Source: Humitalea sp050632385 (GTDB taxonomy: Bacteria; Pseudomonadota; Alphaproteobacteria; Acetobacterales; Acetobacteraceae). Taken from it: DNA of 64,000 nt. This document shows positions 8,580-16,788 of this stretch, piece after piece. Positions within the stretch are counted from its first letter, which is position 1, and every line of letters begins with the position of its first letter. The notes beneath the pieces are model-generated. The model searched no databases. It was not told the origin of the DNA and worked only from the letters and a program-made list of their open reading frames with translations. The position numbers and the translations under genes are program-made. Where the stretch lies: assembly GCF_050632385.1 (NCBI RefSeq), contig NZ_CP192599.1, positions 5,518,001 through 5,582,000 on the forward strand, read 5' to 3'.

Positions 8580-10429
8580 CAGCCGGCGCGCCGCGCTTCC
8601 GCCAGCGCCCGGTCCAGCGCCGCATCGACCCACCAGGATGTCGGAAAACCCAGCCCGAACTTCGGGTTGCGTTCCGGCCGCCCCAGCCGGTTCCACCAGG
8701 CGATGCGGAAGGTGCGGCTATGCCATTGCGGGATGACGTAGTGGTTCCACAACAGCACGCGATCCAGCGCCCGCGTGCGCGATTGCAGCGTTTCCAGGTC
8801 GGGCGATGCGATCACCAGGTCGACCAGCGCATCCACCACCGGGTCGCAGATGCCGGCGATGTTCTGGCTGCCGGTTTCCTGCGCTTTGGCGCAGGTGAAG
8901 AAATCGCGCTGCTCGTTGCCGGGGCTGTTGGATTGCGGGATCACATCGACCGTGATGTCGTAGTCGAAGGCATCTGTCCGCACCTGGTACTGCGCCGGAT
9001 CCACGGTGCGCACCCGCGCCTCGATCCCGATACGCGCCAGCGCCTGGACATAGGGCAGCGCGATCCGTTCGAAGGAGGGTCCGTTCAGCAGGATCTCCAA
9101 CTCGAACCGCCGGCCCTCGCTGTTCACCAGGCGGCGGTCGCGGATGGTCCAGCCCGCCTCCCGCAACAAGGCCAGGGCCGCGCGCGTCCCGTCACGGTTG
9201 CTGCCGCTGCCATCCGTCGTCGGGTTGCGGAACACCTGCGAGAAAACCTCGGGCGGCAGCCGGTCGCGGAAGGGTTCCAGCACCGCCAGTTCCGCCCCCG
9301 CCGGCAAATCCCGCGCGGCAAAATCGGAATTGGAGAAATAGGAATCGGTCCGCGCATAGGCGCCGTAGAACAGGTTGGCGTTCATCCATTCAAAATCGAA
9401 CACCAGTCCCAGCGCCTGCCGCACACGCTTGTCCTGGAACAGCGGCCGCCGCAGGTTCATGGCAAAAGCCTGCATGCCCGTCGGCAATTCGTGGCGCAGT
9501 TCTTCCAGCTTCACCCAGCCGCGCCGCACGGCCGGGAAGTCGTAGGCGGTGGCCCAGTCGCGCGCGATATTCTCGGTGCGGAAGTCGATCTGCCCGGCCT
9601 TGAACGCCTCCAGCGCCACCGTCGCATCGCGGTAGTAGTCGTAGCGAATGGCGTCGAAATTGTCGGTGCCCTTCTTGGTCGGCAGGTCGCGGCCCCAGTA
9701 GTCGGCGACGCGGCGATAGGTGACCCCACGCCCGGCCTCGAACCGCTCGATCCTGTAGGGCCCCGACCCCAATGGCGGTTCCAGCAGGGGGCGGGTGAAA
9801 TCGCGCCCCTCCCACCAATGCTTCGGCAGGATGCTGAGCTGGCCCACGATCAGCGCCAGTTCGCGGTTCTCCGCATTCCGGAAGCGGAAGACGACGCGGC
9901 GCGGGCCCTCGGCCACCACGTCGGTCACATCGGCGTAATAGGCGCGGAAACCCGGCCGGCCGTGCTGGCGCAACTGGTTGAAGGTCCAGACCACATCCTC
10001 CGACGTGATCGGCCGGCCATCATGCCAGCGCGCGCCGTCGCGCAGGCCGAAGGCGACCCACATCCGGTCCTCCGGCTGGTCCACATATTCGGCCAGGTGG
10101 CTGTATTCGACGCTGGCCTCGTCCGGGTTTTCCTGCAGCAGCGTGTCATACAGCAGCCCCAGCCCGACCGCGGCCGTGCCGCGCAGGATGAACTGGTTGA
10201 AGCTGTCGAAGGCCCCGATCGCGGTCAGCGAGATCTCACCCCCCTTGGGGGCAGCCGGGTTCACCCAGGGGAAATGGGTGAAATCGGCCGGCAACGCGGG
10301 CGGTGCCAGCAGGGTCAGGGCATGGCTGCGGGTGACGCCGGCGGCGACCGGCGGGGCTGGCTGGGCCGCCAGCGGAAGGGGCGGCAGGCCGACGGCGAGG
10401 CCGGCGGCGATCAGGTGGCGTCTCTGCAT
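8579..10429 (-). CDS. yejA: Peptide-binding periplasmic protein YejA
   Basis: A 616-residue extracellular solute-binding protein of family 5 (peptide/nickel-binding fold). It begins with a signal peptide (MQRRHLIAAGLAVGL... ending near PLAAQ). Conserved segments include FPWVNPAAPKGGEIS and EYVDQPEDRMWVAFGLRDGA, which match the YejA branch. It captures peptides in the periplasm and delivers them to YejB/YejE. The ATG at 10429 places the basic n-region first; an upstream in-frame start would spoil the signal peptide. Its stop is coupled to the yejB start. Confidence 0.9.
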   Translation of the reverse strand: MQRRHLIAAGLAVGLPPLPLAAQPAPPVAAGVTRSHALTLLAPPALPADFTHFPWVNPAAPKGGEISLTAIGAFDSFNQFILRGTAAVGLGLLYDTLLQENPDEASVEYSHLAEYVDQPEDRMWVAFGLRDGARWHDGRPITSEDVVWTFNQLRQHGRPGFRAYYADVTDVVAEGPRRVVFRFRNAENRELALIVGQLSILPKHWWEGRDFTRPLLEPPLGSGPYRIERFEAGRGVTYRRVADYWGRDLPTKKGTDNFDAIRYDYYRDATVALEAFKAGQIDFRTENIARDWATAYDFPAVRRGWVKLEELRHELPTGMQAFAMNLRRPLFQDKRVRQALGLVFDFEWMNANLFYGAYARTDSYFSNSDFAARDLPAGAELAVLEPFRDRLPPEVFSQVFRNPTTDGSGSNRDGTRAALALLREAGWTIRDRRLVNSEGRRFELEILLNGPSFERIALPYVQALARIGIEARVRTVDPAQYQVRTDAFDYDITVDVIPQSNSPGNEQRDFFTCAKAQETGSQNIAGICDPVVDALVDLVIASPDLETLQSRTRALDRVLLWNHYVIPQWHSRTFRIAWWNRLGRPERNPKFGLGFPTSWWVDAALDRALAEARRAG

Positions 10430-10486
10430 GGCCTCACAGTGGGGGGTGGCGCGCCGCGTCGCAACCGCCCAGGAGGACACACAACG

Positions 10487-10942
10487 CTACAGCCAGCGCG
10501 GAACCCGGGCCATGTAGGCCGCGTAGGGCGCCCCGAAGCGGGCCAGCAGGGCGCGTTCCTCCGGCAAAATCTGGACCCGGGTCAGGAACCAGACATGCAA
10601 GGGCGCCACGATGACGGCCGCCCCATGCCCCAGGAACAGCGCCAGCGCGAAAAGGATCACCGCCTGGCCGAGGTACATCGGGTTGCGGCTGACCGAGAAC
10701 ACGCCGCTATCCACCAGCACGCTCGCCTTGCCCGGCGCCATCGGGTTGATCGTCGTGGCCACGGCGCGAAACTGGCGGATCGCCACGATATCGATCCCGA
10801 TGCCCAGCGCCCCCAGGCCCAGTGCGATCGGCTGGCTGAACTGCGACGAAAACGCCAACCACGGCACATCCAGCAGCCAGACCAGGGCGACCCCGGCCAG
10901 GAACAGGACCGGCGGCGGGATCTTCAGTTCAAGCCATTGCAT
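10487..10942 (-). CDS. Isoprenylcysteine/phospholipid methyltransferase-family membrane protein
   Basis: A 151-residue integral membrane protein of the ICMT/PEMT methyltransferase superfamily. The C-terminal family signature is clear: SRNPMYLGQAVILFALALF followed by LPEERALLARFGAPYAAYMARVPRW, the SAM-binding and catalytic region of small bacterial members. The bacterial substrate is unknown. It starts 3 bases after the ridA stop and lies 57 bases upstream of yejA, so it is probably cotranscribed with both. Confidence 0.75.
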   Translation of the reverse strand: MQWLELKIPPPVLFLAGVALVWLLDVPWLAFSSQFSQPIALGLGALGIGIDIVAIRQFRAVATTINPMAPGKASVLVDSGVFSVSRNPMYLGQAVILFALALFLGHGAAVIVAPLHVWFLTRVQILPEERALLARFGAPYAAYMARVPRWL

Positions 10943-10945
10943 GGA

Positions 10946-11338
10946 TCACGCCGGAAAGACCGCCTCGGCCTCGACCTCGACCACATAGGCCGGGTCGGCC
11001 AGCCCCGCGACCACCAGCAGGGTGCTGGCCGGCGCGTGATCGCCAAAGGCCGCGGAGCGCAGACTGCGCCAGGGGCCGATCAGCGCCGTGTCGGTCAGGA
11101 AGACGGTGACCTTCACGATATTGGCGAAGCCCAGCCCATGCCCGGCCAGCACCGCCTTGAGGTTGGCCAGGGCCTGGGCGATCTGCGCCTCCCCATCCGG
11201 CGGCACCCGGCCATCGGTGGTCACGCCGATCTGGCCGGAGATGACCAGCCGCGCCGCCCCGCCGGCGATGCGGGCGGCGTGGGAATAGCGGCCGCCTGGG
11301 GCGCGGACGCCGGGGGGGTTGTCGAAGGTGACGGTCAT
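10946..11338 (-). CDS. RidA/YjgF-family protein
   Basis: A 130-residue RidA superfamily protein. RidA hydrolyses reactive enamine/imine intermediates from PLP enzymes. Visible features are the RLVISGQIGVTTDG strand, the IAQALANLKAVLAGHG helix and the VEVEAEAVFPA end typical of the family. The arginine of canonical RidA (near the R-x-A-V-A region) was not confidently located, so this may be a related subfamily without deaminase activity. The ATG at 11338 is preferred to an upstream one seven codons earlier because it begins directly with the first strand. It is the fourth gene of the minus-strand chain that starts with pheA. Confidence 0.75.
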   Translation of the reverse strand: MTVTFDNPPGVRAPGGRYSHAARIAGGAARLVISGQIGVTTDGRVPPDGEAQIAQALANLKAVLAGHGLGFANIVKVTVFLTDTALIGPWRSLRSAAFGDHAPASTLLVVAGLADPAYVVEVEAEAVFPA

Positions 11339-11348
11339 GCTGCGTCCT

Positions 11349-12098
11349 TCAGATGGCAAGGGTGGGCACGGGCGGGGCCAAGTTCGGGGTCAGATTTGGG
11401 GCCAGGTTCGGGGGCGGCGTCAGGTTCGGGGCGAAGGTCGTCGCTGGCGCCGCGACGCCCGGTGCGCCTCCGCCGGGCAAATCCTCCCGCTGCACCTCGC
11501 CCGGGGTGGTCGCCCGTGGGGCTGCTACAAGCCATTCGCGCAAGCCGCGCCGGGCCTGGAACTCCAATTCCACGTTCAGGTCGTCCATCGACTGGCGCAC
11601 GATCGTTTCCGCCGCCCGCGCGATGGCACCGGCCGGGGAAGGGTCGCCCAGCGTAAACGTCCGGCGCACCTCGGCCAAGGCGAAGGCGGCGCGGCGGCCC
11701 TCTTCGGTGATGACCTCTACCCGGCAGCGCAGCACGCAGGTGAAGCGCGCGGGGGCGGTGGTGAATAGGCCGCTCTGGCCCACCGTCTCGCGCACCAGGC
11801 TGGCCTGTTCGGTCAGGAAGCGGGCGCGGTTGGTATTGCCGTCGGCGAAGAGGCGTTCGCGGCCCATCCGGGCCACTTCCTCGGGCGGGCGCAGCGGGGC
11901 CGGGGTATCCACGCGGGTCATCTCGCCCCCCGGGGCCGGGATGATCTCGACCGCCTGGACGTTCAGCCGCAGCGGGGTCAGGTGGCTGTACCCGATCACC
12001 AGCGGCGGCAGCGGCGTGGTGTCGGGGGTGGCGGCGCAGGCGGCGGCGAAGACCGGCAGGACCAGGGCGGCGCGTCGTGTCAGGCAGTTCTGGGTCAC
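11349..12098 (-). CDS. Putative lipoprotein, function unknown
   Basis: A 249-residue protein with a lipoprotein-type signal: a basic start (LTRR), hydrophobic core and FAAAC lipobox. The mature part resembles no named enzyme. The C-terminal ~30 residues are a low-complexity run of P-N-L repeats (for example NLTPPPNLAPNL). The GTG at 12098 is chosen because it gives a normal-length signal peptide and follows AAGGGG; an alternative GTG at 12128 would overlap the hslO end by 17 bases. It is probably cotranscribed with hslO. Confidence 0.6.
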   Translation of the reverse strand: MTQNCLTRRAALVLPVFAAACAATPDTTPLPPLVIGYSHLTPLRLNVQAVEIIPAPGGEMTRVDTPAPLRPPEEVARMGRERLFADGNTNRARFLTEQASLVRETVGQSGLFTTAPARFTCVLRCRVEVITEEGRRAAFALAEVRRTFTLGDPSPAGAIARAAETIVRQSMDDLNVELEFQARRGLREWLVAAPRATTPGEVQREDLPGGGAPGVAAPATTFAPNLTPPPNLAPNLTPNLAPPVPTLAI

Positions 12099-12111
12099 GC
12101 GCTTTCGCCCC

Positions 12112-13083
12112 TTATGCTCGTCCGGCACCGGATCGTACCTCGGTCCGATCGAAACGGAAGCCGAGGTTGCAGAATTCGCAGGTCATGGTGATGACCCCCT
12201 CCTCCGCCATGTGGTCCAGGTCGTCGGCGGGGAAGCCCGTCAGTAACTGCGCCAGCCGCGCGCGCGAACACCGGCAGCCATAGGACAGCGGGCGCGGCCG
12301 GCCGAGGGCAATGCCCTCCGCACCAAACTCCCCGCCGAACAGCCGGGTCAGCAGGCGTTCGGCCGACAGGCTGTCGTCCAGCAATTCGGCGTCGGTCACG
12401 GTGCCGGCCAGGGCCAGGGCCGTGGTCCAGGCGTCGTCGGCGATCTCGGGCTCCAGCACCGCCTCGCTGCCGCCGCCGGCGGCGATGCGTTCCAGCACCA
12501 GCGCGCTGGCCCGCCAACCGGCGGGGGTCGGCCCCGCCGCCAGCCAGACGCGCGCGGCCAGTTGTTCCGACGTATCGAAATACCGCGCCGTCATCTCCGA
12601 CAGGCTGGCGCCCTCGATCGCGACCATGCCCTGGTAGCGGTCCATGTCCGGCCCCTGGTCGCAGGTGAAGGCCAGGTAGCCCTTGCCGAGCAGCGCGTCC
12701 GCGGCCGTCGCATCCCCCAGCGCGCCCGCATCCACCCGCGCATGGCCGCGCAGCGCGCCCTCATCGGTGCAATCGGCCAGCAGCATGCCGACCGGGCCCT
12801 CGCCCTTGGCTTGCAGGCTGAACGAGCCCTTGTACTTCAGCGCCGCCGCCAGCCCCGCCGTCAGGGCCAAGGCCTGGCCCAGCAGCGTGGCCACGGCGGG
12901 CGGATTGTCATGCCGGCCGATCAGCGCCTCGGCCAGCGGCCCCAGCCGCACCAGGCGCCCGCGTACCGGCCGCCCGTCCAGGAAGAACGGCTGCACGCCC
13001 CGCGCCACGACGATATCGGGCACCGGCGGGCGTTCGTGGTTCAGGAAGTCGGGCATCTCCGACGGGTCGGTCGCATCCGCCAT
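12112..13083 (-). CDS. hslO: Hsp33 redox-regulated holdase chaperone
   Basis: A 323-residue Hsp33. Under oxidative stress the C-terminal zinc switch releases zinc, forms disulfides and turns the protein into an ATP-independent chaperone in the cytoplasm. The C-terminal zinc ligands are visible as GCRCSRARL (CxC) and TCEFC (CxxC), 25-30 residues apart, as required. The ATG at 13083 shares one base with the pheA stop (TGATG), indicating coupling; an upstream GTG start would run through pheA with non-family sequence. Confidence 0.93.
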   Translation of the reverse strand: MADATDPSEMPDFLNHERPPVPDIVVARGVQPFFLDGRPVRGRLVRLGPLAEALIGRHDNPPAVATLLGQALALTAGLAAALKYKGSFSLQAKGEGPVGMLLADCTDEGALRGHARVDAGALGDATAADALLGKGYLAFTCDQGPDMDRYQGMVAIEGASLSEMTARYFDTSEQLAARVWLAAGPTPAGWRASALVLERIAAGGGSEAVLEPEIADDAWTTALALAGTVTDAELLDDSLSAERLLTRLFGGEFGAEGIALGRPRPLSYGCRCSRARLAQLLTGFPADDLDHMAEEGVITMTCEFCNLGFRFDRTEVRSGAGRA

Positions 13084-13937
13084 CACGCGGCCTCCGCCTG
13101 GGACAACCGATAGGGATGCGCCGGATAGGCGCCCAGGATCGTGACGTGCCTGCTGAAGAAGCGCAGCTCCTCCAGCGCATGCTGGAAGCCGGGCGCGTCG
13201 GGGTGGCCATCCACGTCGCACAGGAACTGGGTCGCGGAAAACTTCCCGTCCAGCATGTAGGATTCCAGCTTCGTCATGTTGACCCCATTGGTCGCGAAGC
13301 CGCCCAGCGCCTTGTACAGCGCGCCCGGAATGCTGCGGACCCTGAAGACGAATGTGGTGACGGTATTCTCCGCATCCACCGGCGGCCGCAGCGGCGTGCG
13401 CGACATGACGTAGAAGCGCGTGGTGTTGTGCGCCTCGTCCTCGACATTCCGGCGCAGGATCTTCAGCCCGTAGATCTCGGCCGCCAGCGCCGAGGCGATG
13501 GCGGCATCCTCCACCCCACCCCGTTCGGCGATCAGCTTGGCGGCCCCCGCCGTGTCGGCCTCGACCACCGCCGTCAGCTTCATCTCGGCCAGCAGTTTCA
13601 GTACCTGCCCCAGGGCCACCGGATGGCTGTGCGCGCGGCGGATGCTGGCCAGGGTCGCGCCCTCCGGCGCCAGCAGGCAGTGTTCGACCCGTTCAAAGTG
13701 TTCGCCCACGACCGACAAGCCGCTATCGGGCAACAGGCGGTGGATGTCGGGCACGCGGCCCGCCAGGCTGTTCTCGCACGGCAGCATCGCCAGCTCGGCG
13801 CGCTTTTCGCGCACGGCCAGGATGGCGGCCTCGAACGACGGGCAGGGCAGGGTGGCCCAGCCCGGATAGGCGTCGCGGCACGCGAGGTCGGAATAGGCGC
13901 CGGGCACGCCCTGGAAGGCGATGGTCGAAGTCGTCAC
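13083..13937 (-). CDS. pheA: Prephenate dehydratase
   Basis: A 284-residue monofunctional prephenate dehydratase, converting prephenate to phenylpyruvate in phenylalanine synthesis. The catalytic domain (about 1-180) starts with AFQGVPGAYSDLA and ends with the HNTTRF motif, whose second Thr is the catalytic residue. The C-terminal ACT domain (about 195-275) has the Phe-binding GALYKALGGFATNGVNMTK segment, so feedback inhibition by phenylalanine is expected. No chorismate mutase domain is fused. It heads the minus-strand chain with hslO. Confidence 0.93.
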   Translation of the reverse strand: MTTSTIAFQGVPGAYSDLACRDAYPGWATLPCPSFEAAILAVREKRAELAMLPCENSLAGRVPDIHRLLPDSGLSVVGEHFERVEHCLLAPEGATLASIRRAHSHPVALGQVLKLLAEMKLTAVVEADTAGAAKLIAERGGVEDAAIASALAAEIYGLKILRRNVEDEAHNTTRFYVMSRTPLRPPVDAENTVTTFVFRVRSIPGALYKALGGFATNGVNMTKLESYMLDGKFSATQFLCDVDGHPDAPGFQHALEELRFFSRHVTILGAYPAHPYRLSQAEAA

Positions 13938-14075
13938 GGGAATGGATGGCCTTGGCGAAGGGGCGCCCGGCCCCGGTTGTCGGCCGGGGGGGGACTACGT
14001 AGGGTCTGGGGATCGTTTACCGGCGCGGACCCCGCTTAGGCAAACCCGGCCCGCGCATACCAGGAGGCCGCCGTC

Positions 14076-14864
14076 CTGATCCTCGACCCCGCCTTCCTGG
14101 CCGTGGCGCATGCCGCCGCCGACGTCGCCGGCGCCGCCATCCGCCCGCTGTTCCGCTCCGCCCTGCTGGTCGAGGCCAAGGGCGACGCCAGCCCGGTGAC
14201 CGAGGCCGACCGCGCCGCCGAACGCGCCATCCGCACGCTGCTGGCCGACCGCCTGCCCCGCCACGGCGTGATTGGTGAGGAATATGGCGCCGAACGCGCC
14301 GATGCCGAATGGGTCTGGGTGCTGGACCCGATCGACGGCACCCGCGCCTTCCTGACCGGGCGGCCGCTGTTCGGCACGCTGGTCGGCCTGTTGCATCGCG
14401 GCCGGCCGGTGCTGGGGCTGATCGACCAGCCCACGACCGGCGAACGCTGGGTCGGCATCACGGGGCAGGCAACCACCTTCACCGGCCCCTTCGGCGGCAC
14501 CGTCGGCTGCCGCCCCTGCCCGGTCCTGGCCGATGCGGAATTCTCCTGCACCTCGGCCGATGTCTTCTCGCCCGACCGGCTGGCCGCGTTCGACCGGGTG
14601 CGGAAGGCGGCGCGCCGCACCACATGGGGCGGGGATTGCTACACCTATGGGCTGATCGCCCTCGGCCTGATCGATGCGATCGTCGAGGACACGCTGAAGC
14701 CCTGGGACTGGGCGGCCCTGGTGCCGGTGATCGAAGGGGCCGGCGGCCGGGTCACGGATTGGGACGGGCGCGACCTGACCTTGGAATCGGCCCGTGGCGA
14801 TGTGGTGGCGCTCGGCGATCCGGGTTTGCTGCCGGAAGTGATCGGGCTGCTGGCGGGGGGGTAG
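14076..14864 (+). CDS. Inositol-monophosphatase-family phosphatase (HisN-like)
   Basis: A 262-residue Mg2+-dependent phosphatase of the IMPase superfamily. Metal-binding motifs are visible: GEEYG, then the signature WVLDPIDGTRAFLTG, and WDWAALVPVIEGAGGRVTDW at the C-terminus. The sequence resembles the histidinol-phosphatase HisN branch, but inositol or 3'-phosphoadenosine phosphatase activity cannot be excluded. The start is unusual. The only good Shine-Dalgarno, AGGAGG at 14062-14067, is eight bases before a CTG at 14076, and that start restores the family N-terminus. The first standard start is a GTG at 14103 without a binding site. It is divergent from pheA. Confidence 0.8.
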   Translation: MILDPAFLAVAHAAADVAGAAIRPLFRSALLVEAKGDASPVTEADRAAERAIRTLLADRLPRHGVIGEEYGAERADAEWVWVLDPIDGTRAFLTGRPLFGTLVGLLHRGRPVLGLIDQPTTGERWVGITGQATTFTGPFGGTVGCRPCPVLADAEFSCTSADVFSPDRLAAFDRVRKAARRTTWGGDCYTYGLIALGLIDAIVEDTLKPWDWAALVPVIEGAGGRVTDWDGRDLTLESARGDVVALGDPGLLPEVIGLLAGG

Positions 14865-14905
14865 TCCGGACCAGACCATGGCGTTTTCCGAACGGAGCTT
14901 TGCGC

Positions 14906-16723
14906 TTGGACGACGTTGGAAATGCAGGCCGCTCGGGCAAGTTCCTCGGGGATTTCCTCCGGCTCGCCGGGCCTTACTGGCGCGGCAAGGGGTGTCTGCG
15001 GCCGCGCGTGATGACCGCGCTGGTGGCGCTGCTGGTCGTGGCCCAGGTGGGGCTGGCGATCCGGCTGAACATCTGGAGCGCCGATCTGTTCGACGCGCTG
15101 GAGCGCCGGTCGACCGACCGCGCCATGACCCAGATCGGTATTTTCGCGCTGATCGTGCTGGGCACCATGATGGCCAACACGGCGCATCTGGTGCTGAAGC
15201 GCAGGCTGCAACTGGACTGGCGCCGCTGGCTGACCGTGCGGGTCATCGGCGACTGGATGGAAGACGCCCGGCACTACCAGGCCGCCATGATCCCCGGCGA
15301 CCACGGCAACCCCGACGGGCGCATCGCCGAGGATATCCGCATCGCGACCGAGGCCGCGATCGACCTGGCCAGCACGCTGTTCTACTGCATGCTGCTGCTG
15401 GTCACCTTCGTCGGAATCCTGTGGTCGCTGTCGGGCGTGATCAGCCTGTTCGGCTTCAGCATGCCCGGGCACCTGGTGGCGCTGGCCTTCCTCTATGCCG
15501 GTGTCGGCGCGGTGGTCGCCTTCATCCTCGGCCTGCCGCTGGTCCGCGCCACCGATACCCGCCAGACGCGGGAAGCCGATTTCCGCTATCGCCTGGTCCG
15601 CGCCGGAGAGATGGGCGAACCCATCGCCCTGGCGCGCGGCGAGGCTTCGGAACGCACCCGCCTGGGTGCTGCGTTCGAGGCGATCGCCCCGGCCTGGCGG
15701 CTGCAATCCGCGGGGCTGGCGCGGCTGCTCGCCTTTTCCTCCGGCTACATCACCCTGGCCGCCGTCTTCCCGATCCTGGTCGGCACGCCGCGCTTCCTGG
15801 TGGGCGGGCTGTCGCTCGGCGGGTTGATGCAATCGGCGCAGGCCTTCCAGCAGGTGACGGCGGCACTGTCCTGGCCGGTGGACAACCTGCCGCGCATCGC
15901 CGAATGGCGCGCCTCGGTCGAACGGGTGCTGTCGCTTGAGGAAGCCGTGCGGGTCGTGGCGCTGGAGGCCGCGCGCACCGGCGACACGGCGCTGAACCTC
16001 AATCGTGCGGCCGATGTGAAACTCGGCGTGCAGGACCTGTCGGTCGCGGCCCCCGATGGCACCACCATGCTGTCGGGGCTGACCCTGGAATTGTCGCAGG
16101 GCGAACGCGTGCTGGTGGATGGCGACCTGGATGCGGCGGCGGCGCTGTTCCGCGTGCTGGCCGGGCTTTGGCCCTGGGGCCGGGGCCAGGTGAACCTGCC
16201 GCCGGATGCGGAGATGATCGCCGTCGGCCGGTCGCCCTTCCTGCCGGCGGGCAGCCTGCGCACCGTCCTGGCCTTCCCGGCCGAGGCGACGCCCGACGCC
16301 GATGGCGCGATGGCCGAAGCACTCCGCCAGGTCGGGCTGGATTGGCTGGTGGTGCGGCTGGACGAGGTGGCCGACTGGGGCAGCGCCCTGAGCGGCGGTG
16401 AGTTGCAGCGGCTGTCCTTCGCCCGCCTGGTGCTGCGCCGGCCGCACTGGATCCTGATGGGCGATGCGACGGATGCGCTGGACCCGGATTCGGCCGATGC
16501 CATGCTGCACCTGGTCGCCGACACGCTGCCGGAGGCGGGGCTGATCGTCATCGGCCGGCACCCGGGTTCGCCCGACATCTTCACCCGGCGGCTGGCGCTG
16601 GAGCGTTCGGCGGGCGGTGAAGTCCTGTTGCTGGAGGTGTTTGCCCGCCGCCGCGCGGCCGAACAGCCGAGGCAACGTCCGCTGCGCGTGGTGGATTGGC
16701 TGCGCCAGGGCTACGGTCGGTAA
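14906..16723 (+). CDS. SbmA/YddA-type ABC permease-ATPase with degenerate ATP site
   Basis: A 605-residue protein with an N-terminal SbmA/BacA-like membrane domain (about 30-330, with RLNIWSADLFDALERR) and a C-terminal nucleotide-binding domain. Relatives transport peptides, vitamin B12 or long-chain substrates. The signature LSGGELQRLSFARLVL is intact. The Walker A position, normally GxxGxGKS/T, reads VDGDLDAAAALF without the lysine, and Walker B reads ILMGDATDALD with Gly replacing the aspartate. ATP hydrolysis is therefore doubtful; transport might be driven by proton motive force, as in SbmA itself. The TTG at 14906 is chosen because GGAG lies eight bases upstream. Confidence 0.8.
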   Translation: MDDVGNAGRSGKFLGDFLRLAGPYWRGKGCLRPRVMTALVALLVVAQVGLAIRLNIWSADLFDALERRSTDRAMTQIGIFALIVLGTMMANTAHLVLKRRLQLDWRRWLTVRVIGDWMEDARHYQAAMIPGDHGNPDGRIAEDIRIATEAAIDLASTLFYCMLLLVTFVGILWSLSGVISLFGFSMPGHLVALAFLYAGVGAVVAFILGLPLVRATDTRQTREADFRYRLVRAGEMGEPIALARGEASERTRLGAAFEAIAPAWRLQSAGLARLLAFSSGYITLAAVFPILVGTPRFLVGGLSLGGLMQSAQAFQQVTAALSWPVDNLPRIAEWRASVERVLSLEEAVRVVALEAARTGDTALNLNRAADVKLGVQDLSVAAPDGTTMLSGLTLELSQGERVLVDGDLDAAAALFRVLAGLWPWGRGQVNLPPDAEMIAVGRSPFLPAGSLRTVLAFPAEATPDADGAMAEALRQVGLDWLVVRLDEVADWGSALSGGELQRLSFARLVLRRPHWILMGDATDALDPDSADAMLHLVADTLPEAGLIVIGRHPGSPDIFTRRLALERSAGGEVLLLEVFARRRAAEQPRQRPLRVVDWLRQGYGR

Positions 16724-16788
16724 CCGAACCGCGCTTGCGGAACGCACATCCCGCGCGGACAGTGCCGATCAACAAGGGAGGCCGCACC

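Noticed and set aside
8720..11656. 978-codon plus-strand frame
   Set aside because: It is antisense to yejA, the methyltransferase-like gene and ridA, all of which have good motifs and coupled starts.
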